64,000 nt of DNA, taken from Cristatella mucedo. Taxonomy: Eukaryota > Bryozoa > Phylactolaemata > Cristatellidae. The position numbers were made by a program, and so were the translations under genes. The DNA is taken from positions 1,037,501 to 1,101,500 of the forward strand of contig WPIO01000121.1 of assembly GCA_009760855.2 (NCBI GenBank), written 5' to 3'. Below, one piece after another: positions 15,297-60,060 of this stretch (its first letter is position 1; every line of letters begins with the position of its first letter). The notes beneath the pieces were generated by a model that was not told the origin of the DNA, made no database searches, and saw only the letters and a list, made by a program, of their open reading frames with translations.

Positions 15297-15480
15297 AAAT
15301 TCTCGCCTCCCGACACCAAGCGCAACTATCGTTTCTTGCCCGTTGCAGAATTCGCTTCATTCCGAAAATCAAAGTTCTTGCGTGAACATCGTACGCGGAA
15401 ACCGACACAGCTACGATCTGTATACAGCTTATCTGTTGGTTGTTTGCCAAAGCGCGGACGAAATTAAGTGCCTATGGACA
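15297..15480 (+). repeat. Dispersed repeat C (unclassified)
   Basis: Aligns with 46765-46925 over blocks such as CTCCCGACACCAAG, GAAAATCAAAGTT/GAAAATTCAAGTT and CACAGCTACGATCTGT. Two diverged copies imply an unclassified dispersed element. Confidence 0.6.
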
Positions 15481-15639
15481 TCGAAATGCATAATGCTTGA
15501 AGCTGGGCTACCTTCCACGACGCCGGCGGCAGCGTTAGATTCGCCGGCTGCGAGTCACCTGCCTATTAGGTACGATCGCGCCTTCCTATTAGGTACGATT
15601 CATCGTCGTCTTTCAAATGCGTTCCTTGATGCGGTTGAT

Positions 15640-17075
15640 GGTTTTAGGGTCCGTTCATTATTAATTTTAAATTTAAAAAAGTGACGCCGGAGCAGACACT
15701 CGCGCCAATTGGCTCACACCTCGATCAAATTGTGTCCTACACCTATATGCTATCATCACCGATTATTACCAAATTATGCTTATCTAACCGATGCAGATCG
15801 AATTTGGTTTACAGTGTGCGCCCCCTCCAAATCAAAGGTCACACGTGAATCGCGAAACCTCGCGACCCTTGACATCGCTGCTGTCAACCCGCAAATATCG
15901 TCTTCACCGCTGCTGCTCAATCCCCTTCACGACCTGTCACCATTCGTAGAATGCTACAGCACGACACGTGACAGCTGACTGAGCTCGATGAGTTTGCACC
16001 CCTGACTAAGCGTACTGTGCTCCCTCGCCCAGACGGGGCCTTTGGGCTACCGCAGACATTAAACTGGTTAGGTCTACTAAACGCAAGCTTGAAAAAGCAT
16101 GAAAAAGATCAGGACTGACTGTTCATTGACGACATTCGACATACGAGGACGGACTACTTTAGGTCGCACCAATCGATCCTAGCAAAGGCCAAGTCTAGCT
16201 TCTATAAAAAAAAAACGTTGTTGAATCACCTATGCGTGATCCAAAAATGGATATGTTTACAATCAACCATCTCCTTAATCGTTCCAATGCTGGCTCCTTA
16301 CCTAGTGATTCTTGCGATGATCGCGTCGATCGCCTCTCTGGCTTCTTTGTCAGCAAGACAGACTTGATCAGAGAGTCCACGCCTAGGGTGGCAGACTCCC
16401 TTCTGGACTTGTGTCCCTCAATTCCTAGCAGTATCTTGATATCTGCATTCAAGGAGGTCACGGTTGACCTCATCCTGAAAATCGTATTCCAGTCAAAGAT
16501 GGCTGCAAGTTCTCTAGATCGTATTCCCACTGTCCTGCCCATACATTGCATTGATCTGCTGCTGCCATGCATAACTAACACAATAAATATGTCCTTAGCC
16601 TCAAGTCATGTACCATCACTTTTCAAAAAGGCTGTAGTCCGGCCTCTACTCAAGTAAGCAACACTAGACCAAGAGAACTTAAGCAACTTTCGCTCAGTGT
16701 CTTCCTTATACCGTTGCCATCAAAGACATCGGAACGAGTCGCGGCAGACCAGCTGAACTCTTATATCGAAACTTAAAACTTAGACCAGTAAGTTGCAGTC
16801 CGTTTTAGATGTAATCACTCAACCGAGTCAGCGTTGCTTCGGTTGAATAACGAAATTTTTAGGACTGCAGACATATATAAAGTCTCTGCTTGTTGCTGTC
16901 CGATCTTTTTGGCACTCATTGATACAATCGACTATCAAGTCCTTCTCGAGTGCCTTTCATCTCGTCTGGGCATCTCTGACACAGCATGACATGATGCATG
17001 ACATGATGGTTCTGCTCTTATCTCAGTACGATACTTCAGAGCATCGACGCGAATGACGACCCCTTCGCACGCTGC
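15640..17075 (+). mobile_element. L2/CR1-like LINE, degenerate ORF2 copy (reverse transcriptase N-part)
   Basis: Fragments in order: a linker with SRNLATLDIAAVNPQISSSP and ELDEFAPLTKRTVLPRP, then an open stretch at 16232-16657 with SLDRIPTVLPIHCIDLLLPC and VPSLFKKAVVRPLLK (RT motif 0-1 region), then further RT sequence with a LIDTIDYQVLLECLSSRLGI-like segment to about 17000. Stops and frameshifts make it non-functional. Confidence 0.85.
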
Positions 17076-17084
17076 AGTGGCGTC

Positions 17085-17250
17085 ACTTTAATAATAATTA
17101 ATAACTTTATGTAATTATTTAATAACTTTATATAATAAATATATAAATATAACTATATAAAACTATAACTATAACTAAAAATAACTATAACTAAAATAAC
17201 TATAACTATAACTAACTATAACTATATAAATATAACTTTATATAATAACT
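17085..17250. repeat. AT-rich (ATAACTATAACTA)n tract
   Basis: Irregular repeats of ATAACTATA and TATATAATAACTTTAT. Confidence 0.85.
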
Positions 17251-17364
17251 TTCCGCTCAGGTGTGGCGCCGGAAGCTCCGCTATCTAGAAATGCCGCAGG
17301 TACTGTGGCCGCACGATAATAAATATGCGACGCAGGTCGGCAGGCCTCAGCTGCACTTGTTGGT

Positions 17365-17535
17365 GAGCCGTGATGGCACACTAGGTAAGGCGGTTGCTTT
17401 CACGACCTCGGTCCCGAGGTCGTGGGTTCGATTCCTGTGGTGGGCGATTCTTTATCGCCACTGCAAGCGGTGGTGATAGCCGTAAAGGCTCTTCTGTCGC
17501 TATACAAAAAGAGGCTATTTAATCAGCTAGGATTT
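17365..17535 (+). mobile_element. SINE-B, tRNA-derived
   Basis: The head has a perfect B box GGTTCGATTCC. The body CGCCACTGCAAGCGGTGGTG has self-complementary parts, and the 3' part CTTCTGTCGCTATACAAAAA is followed by GAGGCTATTTAATCAGCTAG. Other copies lie at 22.2, 32.3, 46.6, 47.9, 50.9 and 52.1 kb. Confidence 0.88.
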
Positions 17536-17794
17536 TTTTTTAGTTGGCGCCTATTTTTCGTCCGATTCGACCGACTCGCTTTCCGTTCGCTCGACGAATA
17601 AAGAACTTTCCGTGCGCTCGACGAATCAAGGCGATTGTCGGCTCGCCGATCTCTCCGGCGGAGACCGATCGGAAGATCGGAAGATCGGTAGCTCCGTCCG
17701 CCCGCGGTCTAATTCTCGGCTAATTCTCGGCCGAGCGCAGACCGGAGAGCATTCGCGAGAGGCGACCGCGGGCGGCGCTGTCCTATAGGATATC

Positions 17795-18750
<956 letters not shown>

Positions 18751-18757
18751 GAGCCTA

Positions 18758-18764
18758 TAAATTC
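18758..18764 (+). promoter_or_regulatory. TATA box of the tyrosine hydroxylase gene
   Basis: TATAAAT sits in very GC-rich DNA about 245 bp before the proposed TH start codon, so transcription would start near 18785-18795. No other TATA-like element is nearby. A (GCC)n tract lies about 500 bp upstream. Assignment to TH rests on position only. Confidence 0.55.
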
Positions 18765-19004
18765 TGCGAGCTCGCCGTCTCCACGGAGCCGTAGGCTGAC
18801 GGCGATCGCTGGGGAGACGCCGAGATCGCCCGTCGCTACTGCACCGCTGCTACGGACGCCATCGCTACAGCACCGCTGCTGCGCTTCGCGTGGCAGTTAA
18901 AAGTCAATCGCGAGGTCGACCGCTTCAGAGGAATCTCTCGCTTGGCGGCGCCCCCTGGCGTCGTAGATCGTAGGAGCGTGCAGAGCGAGCGGCTGGAGCG
19001 AGCG

Positions 19005-23994
<4,990 letters not shown>

Positions 23995-24285
23995 GCCGCG
24001 CCGAGCATTTCGCGGTCGCCGCCGTCGCTTTTCCGTCGCTTCCGCCGCGATTATGCTTCCGTCAACGCGGTCTCCCCCGCTGGTCGCCACGCGTCCTCGC
24101 ACGATCGCACGATCGCACGATCGCACGATCGGTTCGCTTTGGAATGGACTCGCTGTCGCGTTCGCAGCTCCGCCGCATCCGCACTAAAGTCGTGGCGGAG
24201 CCGGAGCCGTCGCGGCGGAGCTGCAGCTTCGGCGCAGCAGTGTTGCGGCAGATTACGTTCGGCGCGGCGTGCGCTCTCAGCTTTC

Positions 24286-24291
24286 AATAAA
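24286..24291 (+). terminator. Poly(A) signal of TH
   Basis: AATAAA lies 292 bp after the TH stop codon and is the first such hexamer on this strand after the gene, implying a short 3' UTR ending near 24310. Confidence 0.6.
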
Positions 24292-24310
24292 CTTTTCGTC
24301 ACGACTTCCA

Positions 24311-25161
24311 GCGATTACTACTTCCGGCGCGCGAGCGACACGGGCATCGAACATCGAACATCGAACATCGAACGACGCTGCAGCAAGCGCTCTCGCGAAC
24401 GTTGCGGCACGCGATCGGACGCGAAGCCGCGCGGGCTTCCGGCACGCGACTTCCGCCGGATCGTCGACTCTCATCGCGGCATCGCCGTACATTTACGATC
24501 GGCAGAGACGCGCGCCCCTCGTTCAAGCGACCGCAGGCTGTCGCTCTGCCGAGTGGTATGGAAGCGCAAAACGCCAGTCGCTGTCGGTAAACTGAGGCCA
24601 CCTAGTAAAAATAATTTTAAATTAAACAATTGACTGGATGTATTAGTTAGTGCGTCCGTCGCAGTTACATAATGCATGCGTTAGATTGGGCTAGAATATT
24701 ACAATGATACCGCATTCTCGGATGGCAGACTATTGGATGGCGTTGTGCGCTAGAGCTGCACTGAAGGATGAACTTGACAACGGGTTTTTCCTAAGAGTGA
24801 CCATGCCATTCTAATGGCTCGTGCACTCTCTGCACAGCACGAGCATACGCCATAAAGCTGCGCCGCTTTCTCGCGCTCGCGGCGAAGCTTTTTCCGCTAT
24901 TCAGTCGCAATTGAGTGCAGACGAGTCGCTGCAGGCAGCCGCCGCGGCAGCTGCCGCGGCGGCTGCCCGCACGCGCACGATACGCGCCGCGACGAGTGGC
25001 GGCCATCGGCCATTGGCTGGTGCCAAAAGGAAACCGGAAAGCAGCGGGTGGCGCTAAAAAGCAGAACGCGAGCGTCTCTCCTACTCGGTTCAGTTGCGTC
25101 TGTTTTCACCCGCTTTCGAGCGCCACTAGCGAGGCTTTGGTTATTATTATCGTTATCATTA
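24311..25161. other. TH-HAL convergent intergenic spacer
   Basis: Unique sequence with a GC palindrome and ATT-rich patches. No coding signal. AATTTTAAATT-type AT tract near 24610. Confidence 0.5.
24934..24967. repeat. Perfect 34-bp palindrome between TH and HAL
   Basis: GGCAGCCGCCGCGGCAG followed directly by its exact reverse complement, in the short spacer between two convergent genes. It can form a very stable hairpin on either strand. Confidence 0.9.
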
Positions 25162-25167
25162 TTTATT
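25162..25167 (-). terminator. Candidate poly(A) signal of HAL
   Basis: On the - strand AATAAA lies about 170 bp beyond the proposed HAL stop codon. It sits in a short ATT-rich stretch, so it could be chance. It leaves about 0.87 kb between the poly(A) signals of the convergent TH and HAL genes. Confidence 0.4.
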
Positions 25168-25337
25168 ATTATTGTCGCTGCATGCCGAACGGCGGCGGAG
25201 GCGCACGAAAGCGCAGGCGCTCGAGCAAAGCAGATGCGTACAGCGTAAGATGTTTTCTAGGACGTACAGCGTTTCTCCAAGAGAAAAGTAAGTGCAAGAC
25301 AAACGCTGTGCACAAACGCTGACGCGACAGGTGCGAG

Positions 25338-53055
<27,718 letters not shown>

Positions 53056-53660
53056 GTTCGAGGCGCTTCTTGGGCGGCAGGCGATCGACCAGCACCGGTG
53101 GCCTCTGGCGGCGGCGCGTCGACAGAGGGCGCCCGTGAGCACTGCGCGTCAAATCCTCTCTGGCTCGGCGCACATGCGCGACTCGTAAATAGGCTGGCTC
53201 AGTGCCCGGAGGTGTTTGCGAACGGGGGGGAGGGGGCGGCGGAGGCGGCGGCCCGCTCCGCGGCTCGCTATTGGTCGAGGCGCCCAGTCGGCGAGGGACC
53301 GGCCGACTCCGCTTGTTTACCGCCATCGACGGGTCTTTTGTTGCTGCGCCGGCGAGCGGAAACGTTCGCCGGCGCAGGCTACCCGGCGCCAGCCTGCCCA
53401 GCCCTGCCCCGCCTCCGCTCGTTCCCCACCGCTGCGTTCGACGCTGAGCTGGTCGTCTCGGCTCTAGAGTTCAAGGCTTCGAGAGTTCAAGCATCCCGCC
53501 TCTCAATTCCAACGGCCCGCGAACGCTGCGAAGCCGACCGCTCAGCCGACGCTGGATCGTCCTGCTCGATCGATGCAGCCGCAGCTGCAGCGGCCGACGG
53601 ATGTCGTGGATCCGACGAGAATCGACGAGAACCGACGAGAAAGGAAGAGAGCCAGCTCGC
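53056..53660. other. HAL 5' flank, GC-rich
   Basis: CpG-dense region upstream of the HAL start, the likely promoter/5' UTR of HAL. No clear TATA box on the - strand. The + strand ORF from 53098 is mostly chance before the LINE begins. Confidence 0.45.
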
Positions 53661-53664
53661 CCCC

Positions 53665-53710
53665 GACCGTGGTCTTGCCGATGTCGTGAGCTCGAGCCCT
53701 GCGGCATGTG
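53665..53710 (+). mobile_element. SINE-A head fragment
   Basis: CGTGGTCTTGCCGATGTCGTGAGC and TCGAGCCCTGCGGCATGTG match part of the tRNA-like head, joined to the following LINE. Confidence 0.5.
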
Positions 53711-53744
53711 CTGGATTAAAAGGCTTTGCTCTTCTAATAGGCGA

Positions 53745-54525
53745 TGCTGTTGTGCGACCATCACGTGCTCGAAATTTAAGTGTCGCTTTCGACAGTTGCC
53801 TCAATTTTAAAAGCTTCATTCAGAAGACTGCTTCTACAGCTAGCCATCACGTCAAATCTCTATCTAAGATTAGGAGCTGTCTTCCACGGTGGCTTGTGAA
53901 AAATTTAACTAGCTCCTTAGTTTTGCCTTGGCTTGATTATTGTAATTCCCTTTTGGCTGGGCTACCAAAGAAAGCAATTAGGTCACTGCAGCTGACTGTT
54001 AATATGGCTGCAAGGCTAGTCTTCAAGTCCCAGAAGTTTGAGCGCGCGTCTCCTTTGTTAAAAGAGCTAGGATGGTTGCCGGTTGAGCCACGGATTCAGA
54101 GCAAAGTTCTTACGCTGACCCACAAGGCCAGCCACGGCTGGGCTCCTTCGTACCTAGCTGAACTGCTGCATCAGTTTCAGCCTGTTCGGGCCCTCAGGTC
54201 CTGTGTGTGTACAGTAAATTAGCTGTCCCATTCCTCCGCTTAAAGATAGTTGGCGACAGAAGCTTTAGCTCTGCAGGTCCTAGACTGTGGAACTCGCTTC
54301 CAAAATTCTTACACAATGACAACTACTCTCCTGCTGCCGACTATGGCTCATCCATTTCAGCGGTCCTGAGCTGCTACTTCCATGCTACTCACTACCTCAA
54401 CTGCTCTCCTGACTCTGCTATGCTTCCCACTTTCTCTTTGTTGCGTGTGACGAAGTCTGTTGGCTACTGAATGCATACCGAAAGCCGCTTAGGCTGTGAG
54501 TGCGCTATACAAAACTCTCCTGTAT
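53745..54525 (+). mobile_element. LINE, family B, ORF2 C-terminal part
   Basis: The frame to 54222 encodes RSCLPRWLVKNLTSSLVLPW, DYCNSLLAGLPKKAIRSLQL, MAARLVFKSQKFERASPLLK and RIQSKVLTLTHKASHGWAPS. After a frameshift, VGDRSFSSAGPRLWNSLPKF continues. This is an L2/CR1-clade C-terminus distinct from family A; disrupted. Confidence 0.87.
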
Positions 54526-54589
54526 AACACCCACGTGGTCTTTATGACTTCGTGGAGTTACAGGCGGAGATACATTACATTACATTATA

Positions 54590-54645
54590 TGTGAAGCGCT
54601 TGAATGGAGATTAAGTTCTCTTGTGGCGCTATGCAAATGAACTAT
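54590..54645 (+). mobile_element. SINE-A tail fragment
   Basis: TATGTGAAGCGCTTGAATGG and AGATTAAGTTCTCTTGTGGCGC: tail only, without the tRNA head. Confidence 0.7.
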
Positions 54646-55214
54646 TAGCATAATTGCTATGTTTTTACTACTATTATTATTACGCCTAGGGTTCTTAAAT
54701 ATGTCACCGGTAGTCGGACCGACTAATTTGAGAGTAAACTTCGACAATGGAAAAATACGAATAGATAAATTACACAATATTGTAATATGTGTCGCTCAAA
54801 TAACGATTTTAATCATTTTAATAAAGAATGCAACTCCATTGAACATTTTCTTCCGGCGAAACGCGTGCGGACGTGAAGGCACAGACTCGAAGCCTCGACC
54901 AGGCCTTTCTGTCTCAACCAAACGATCTCGAGCGACTCGCATCGCCATCCGCACAGCGAGTCACGCTTCTCGCCTGCATTGGCACGCGATGCATTGTCAC
55001 GCATTGTCGCATGACGCGCGTCCTCTTGCCGGAAGCTCGTTTTCCAGCAAGGGCCGCGTGCGCGACGAATGGGCGACATCAAATGGCTCAAAGCTTCGGT
55101 CGCCGCGAAATATTACGTCGGGCATGAGGCTGCTTGGATTTAAAACTACGACGCAGCCCCTTCGCGGACACCATCGTGGTAGTTCTTGTACCAGCGTTCA
55201 GGAAACGGCGAGAA

Positions 55215-55900
55215 AAACTGTAGCTCGCTGCTCGCTGGCCTACCGGCATGTGCGATCACGCGATTGCAGCTGGTGCAAAACTCTGCAGCTAGGCTTGTCT
55301 GTCGTGAGCGTCGCAGTTGCCACATTACTCCACTTCTCGCCGACCTGCACTGGCTACCAGTCAAGCAACGGATTGACTTCAAGGTTTTGTCGCTCACTTT
55401 TAGGTCCCTTCATTCTATGGCTCCAGCCTATCTGTCAGATATATTACCCCATCAGGCCAAGCATCGTACCACCCGCTTTTCGGAATTTAACTGTTTACCA
55501 ATACCTCGTACAAACCTCAATTCCTTTGGAGACCGCGCATTTAGTTCGTATGCTCCCAAAGCCTGGAACTCCCTCCCCACTTCCGTCAGAACATCCCCTG
55601 ACTTGACCACATTTAAAAAGAACTTGAAAACACACCTATTTCGGACAGTATTTAGTGGGTCCCTGTGATTCGTCCTTTATGTGCTTATGCATGCTGACAC
55701 TAACAATACTTGCATGCTGAGCCTGTGCATGTAACCCCTAACCCCATGTTATTCATGTTGTTTGTCAAGCGTGATATTACTCACGATTCAATCGCGTTTC
55801 CCTTAGCAGCAAGTGTAAAGCACCTAGGAAGAGATTCTCTGAGTTCTGAGTTCTCTGAGGGCGCTTTATCAAGTGCATTATTATTATTATTATTATTATT
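55215..55900 (+). mobile_element. L2-like LINE, family A, C-terminal ORF2 and 3' UTR
   Basis: The frame 55186-55668 contains LLAGLPACAITRLQLVQNSA, CRERRSCHITPLLADLHWLP, SFGDRAFSSYAPKAWNSLPT and TTFKKNLKTHLF without stops, followed by the 3' UTR, GAGGGCGCTTTATCAAGTGC and (ATT)n. One of the least decayed copies. Confidence 0.93.
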
Positions 55901-58085
55901 AAGAACGGTTCGAAACTGTGTACGCGCCATAGCGCTGGCTTTCTTTAATTCTTCCCGTCCACTATTATAGGCACGGCGGCGGCGGTGACAGTTTTAATTC
56001 GTCGGTCGTCGGGGAGCCACGATCACAGCGAGTCGTTAGATCTCACGAAAATTTGTCCGCTCAGTTCTGCGGGTTACAAGCTGTTACGTTACTGTGTCTC
56101 CGGCGGCAGCAGCGCCAGCGGAGTTCGCTCGCGGAGACACGAAGACTCGAACAACTCACGAGCGGTGAACGAGACTCCGCCTTTATCCCCCCCCCCCAGG
56201 GGTACATATGGGAGCTGGGGGCTGACTCGCCACAGATTAGGGAGTGCATTTGCGGTGGGCCACTTGCTCATATCAAAGGCTGCACCGAGTCAATCGCTCA
56301 ACCAACTGCTACAGGTGGGGCATACAATAACGGCCGAGAAGCAACAGGCGCACACAACATTCCTTCCCCAGAATGTCAAGAAACCACATAATCCGCCAGC
56401 CTGACAGGCGGTGCTCGCGGCCCGAAACTCGTGCAGCCGTCGGTTCCCTGGCGCACTCGACTTCCTCGGCGGGCGGCTGCCCCGAGCCAGCATTCGAGGC
56501 CTCTCCCTCTCTCAGCATCTCGTTCGGTCTCGATCCACTCCAGGGTCACGTCAAGATTAGACTCTTGTGGCCTTGGAACTCGCATCTTAACTTTATCCAG
56601 ATGCACGACCTTCCGGTGGCAGTCGTCATTTATGATGCGCAAGGTGACCGGTTCCAGAACCGTTTCCACTCTCGAGCCGCCGAGCCATCTCGGTTCGAGC
56701 TCGGGCCTCGATTGGCTATCCCACAGCCACACTGGATCTCTGGGACGATATGCGGGCGGTGGTTTTGGTTGCCGCCGGCGCTGTGCTTCTTCGGCGGCAC
56801 TTTGAGCCAGCAATCTATGCATCAACTAGCTCTCGGAATTCGGCGAGCTTTTCACTGAGCGAGTGGCAAACTCCGCAAGGTTATCGAGGCACGCCAAACA
56901 TCAGCTCGAAGGGGCTACGTGTAGCCCGTAGTTTGATGCCGAGCCGTCCGCTAAGCGAACAAAAGCAGTGGAAGATGACTCTCCAACTGCCCGGCTGAGT
57001 GTAGGCATGAGGTTCGCAGCATGGTAAATAGCGTTCGGTTGGCTCTTTCTACCATGCCGTCGCCCTGTGGATGGTAAGGCGTCGTGCGCGTCTTGCGTAT
57101 GCCGAAAGCATTGCAGAGCGTGGTTACTACTTCAGCCTCGAAACTGCTGCCCTGGTCAGAGTGCAGAAAGCGCGGCATACCAAAGCGGACGAAAATGTTC
57201 AACAGGACCGTCCGAACTGTCTCCGCCGATGTGTCTCTCAAAGGCACGGCCTCGAGCCATTTCGTGAAGCTGTCCTGCAATACCATTAGGTATTCGCGGC
57301 CGCGTGCTGACATGGCAACCTTCAAGATGTCTACAGCTACCATGTCCCACGGCCGTCCTACAACTATCGGTACCAGCGGGGCGTTGGCGAGCTGTGTCCC
57401 TTTAACCGATTCGCATACCTGACATGACCGGCAATATCACACGACGTCTCGGCTCATATTGACTCAATAAGCGTGGTCTCGTAGTCGGTCATACGTCCGT
57501 TCTACGCCTTGGTGACCGCTGTCGTCATGATGTCGTCTGAGCAGTTCTTCTCGGCGGGCTGGCGGCGCGACCAAAGCGTATCTACAGTCGGCTCCTGGTC
57601 GAGGGCGAAAGTAGCGGTAGAAGACGCCGTCGACCAGTTTACTAGTTTGTACCAGTTTTAGCTGTCCCCACATTTGTCGGAGCCGCCGTAATGGACGACG
57701 GGTCCAACGTGGGTGGTGCTCGGCTTGAACCGCCGGCCTCCAGTGCCTCTGCCACAGCTTTCAAAAGCGGGTCTCGCCGCTGCATCTCTCTGGGGTCGCT
57801 CACCTCTTCTTCCACCGGCCGAACCTCGACGTGACACGCTGGCAGGTTCTCGGTTGGCCGGCGCGACAGGGCGTCTGCATGAGTGTTACGCTCCGCTCTC
57901 CTGTATGCGGTGTCAAACTCGAATTCCTGCAAGGCGACAGCCCAGCGTGCCAGAATCCCCTGCGCTTTCTGGCCATTAAGCCACACAAGCGGATTGCGAT
58001 AGGTTCTGGCCTCAAATCTTCTGCCCAGGAGGTAGTGTCTGAACTCCTTCAAGGCGTATAATGAGTGCCAGACATTCCTTTTGGA

Positions 58086-58370
58086 ACCTAAAAACACACC
58101 TATTTAGGACAGCATTTAGTGGGTCCCTGTGATTCGTCCTTGATGTGCTTATGCGTGCTGACACTGCGCATGCTGCCACTAACCACATTTGCATGCTGAC
58201 CCTGTGCATGTCACCCCTAACCATGTTATTCATTTCGTTTGTTTTTCGAGCATGATTTTATTTACCATTCAATTGCATTTCACTTTACAGCAAATGTAAA
58301 GCGCCTAGAGAGAGATTGAGTTCTCTGAGGGCGCTTTATCAAGTGAATTATTATTATTATTATTATTGGA
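58086..58370 (+). mobile_element. 5'-truncated L2-like LINE nested in Gypsy RNase H
   Basis: The last coding bases plus full 3' UTR and (ATT)n tail are inserted antisense to pol, exactly between two adjacent RNase H codons. TTGGA at 58081-58085 and 58366-58370 is a possible target-site duplication. Confidence 0.9.
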
Positions 58371-59202
58371 TGGTGCCGCAGTTTCGTTTACTAGGAGGCA
58401 AGGCGCGGCTCTTGAGCGCCAGCACTCGGCCTCCTTGCTCCAATATCGCACCAAGACCTTGGTCACTGGCGTCGGTCGAGACGACGAAAGGCTCGGCAGT
58501 CGTCGGGTAGGCAAGCACCGGAGCCGTGGCCAGCGCCCCCTTCAATAGCTCGAAGTGCTGTTGCTGCGTCTGCTCCCAGGTGTATGGCGTCTCCGTTGCA
58601 AGCAGTGCGTGCAAAGGGGCGGCCAACTCAGCAAAGCCCTTGATGAACCGGCGACAGTAGGACGCCAAGCCCAGAAACGCGCGAAGCTCCGACACCGACA
58701 GTCTGCGCTGGCCAGTCGGTGACTTGGCAGCGCACTTTCTCCGGGTCAGGGCGCATGCGTTTCTGTCAAACACATACCCCAGGTATTTAACCTCCGCCTG
58801 CGAAATATGGCATTTACCACCGGACAGCGTCAATCCGGCCTTCTGCAGCCTGGAAAAACACCATTTTCAAATGGTTGATGTGCTCCAACTCGCTGCAGCT
58901 GTGGACCATCACGTCGTCCAAATAAATATAAACGAAGGGAAAATCGCGCGAAAAACCGAGTCCAACCGCTGGAACGTGGCCGGAGCCCCGGATAATCCAA
59001 ATGGCATTTTTAAGAAGGCGAATGCACCAAATCCTGGCCCGGGTGTCGAAAAATGCCGTCTTTTGAACGTCGTCGGATGAACCGGTACCTGCCAGTATCC
59101 CGAATTCATGTCCACGGTGATGAAGACGCTGGAGCCATGGAGGTGGTCCTGGATTTCGTCCGGTAACGGCAAGGGATAAGCATCCTTTGCAGTACGTTTA
59201 TT

Positions 59203-59361
59203 CGCCGAGCTGGTTTGGTCTAGCGGATAAGGTGCTCGCCCTGACCAAGGTCTGACTGAGGTCGTGGGCTCGAGCCCCAAGGCATATGTAAAGCGCCTGA
59301 ATAGAGATTAAATTCTCTTGGCGCGCAATATAAATAAATTATATTATATTATATTATTATT
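59203..59361 (+). mobile_element. SINE-A nested in Gypsy RT
   Basis: The complete element (TGGTCTAGCGGATAAGG, CTCGAGCCCCAAGGCA, tail and (ATT)n) splits the Gypsy RT between the KEL and NKRT codons. TTATT borders both ends, a plausible target duplication. Confidence 0.9.
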
Positions 59362-59564
59362 AAGCTCTTTATAGTCCACTGCTATACGCACGTCGCCATT
59401 TTTCTTGGGCGTGGCGCCAGCTGGCGCCACGCCACGTGCTTGAGCTCGGCCTGACGATACTCTGCGCTAGCTTATTCTTAAGCTGCACCATGATCTTGTC
59501 TCGAAAATGCAGTGGAATTCGTCGCGCAGGGCCGCGTACTGGTGCGCTGTTACCTGTTGGAATG

Positions 59565-59860
59565 TGGTGATGTCTGTAAGGAGTAAAGTCGGTGTCTGTA
59601 AGGAGAAAAGTCGGTGTCTGTAAGGAGAAAAGTCGGTGTCTGTAAGGAGGAAAGTCGGTGTCGGAAAGGAGAAAAGTCTGTGTCAGTATGTAAGGAGGAA
59701 AGTCTGTGTCTGTAAGGAGGAAAGTCTGTGTCTGAAAGGAGGAAAGTCGGTGTCTGTAAGGAGGAAAGTCGGTGTCTGTAAGGAGGAAAGTCGGTGTCTG
59801 TAAGGAGGTATGTCGGTGTCTGTAAGGAGGAAAGTCGGTGTCTGTAGGGAGGTAAGTCGA
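59565..59860. repeat. 22-bp tandem repeat, about 13 copies
   Basis: Unit GTCTGTAAGGAGGAAAGTCG+GT with AAAA/GGAA and small changes, starting about 100 bp upstream of the Gypsy RT remnant in pol orientation. Confidence 0.93.
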
Positions 59861-59989
59861 CAGTGTTAACGCAGCTTTAGCCAGAGCTAAGATAAGAAGA
59901 CGGGGGAGAACACTGAAAAACTCTGGCTAAAAGAGACTTCCGGAACCTTAGTCTCAGTAGGATTGAAATCATCGAGATGGAGCGTCATT

Positions 59990-60060
59990 TCTGCAAATGT
60001 AAAGCGCCTAGAAAGAGATTAAGTTCTCTGAGGGAGCTTTATCAAGTACATTATCATAAT
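59990..60060 (+). mobile_element. L2-like LINE 3' tail
   Basis: GCAAATGTAAAGCGCCTAGAAAG, AGATTAAGTTCTCTGAGGGAGC and TTATCAAGTACATTATCA. Confidence 0.82.

Larger units (their letters stand above)
56376..59470 (-). mobile_element. Ty3/Gypsy-type LTR retrotransposon pol remnant
   Basis: Pol domains appear in Ty3/Gypsy order on the - strand. RT lies at about 59420-58870, with a VDYKEL motif, KMPFGLSGAPATFQ and a YLDD box that is frameshifted relative to the preceding frame. The RT connection and RNase H start lie at 58833-58375 (SASYCRRF-like and STDASDQGLGA), and RNase H continues at 58080-57642. Integrase zinc-binding residues (HDDSGHQG) lie at 57673-57464, the integrase core with its D, D and E at 57343-56951 and a C-terminal domain to about 56376. 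Frameshifts, a nested SINE and a nested L2 fragment show it is dead. LTRs were not identified. Confidence 0.92.
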
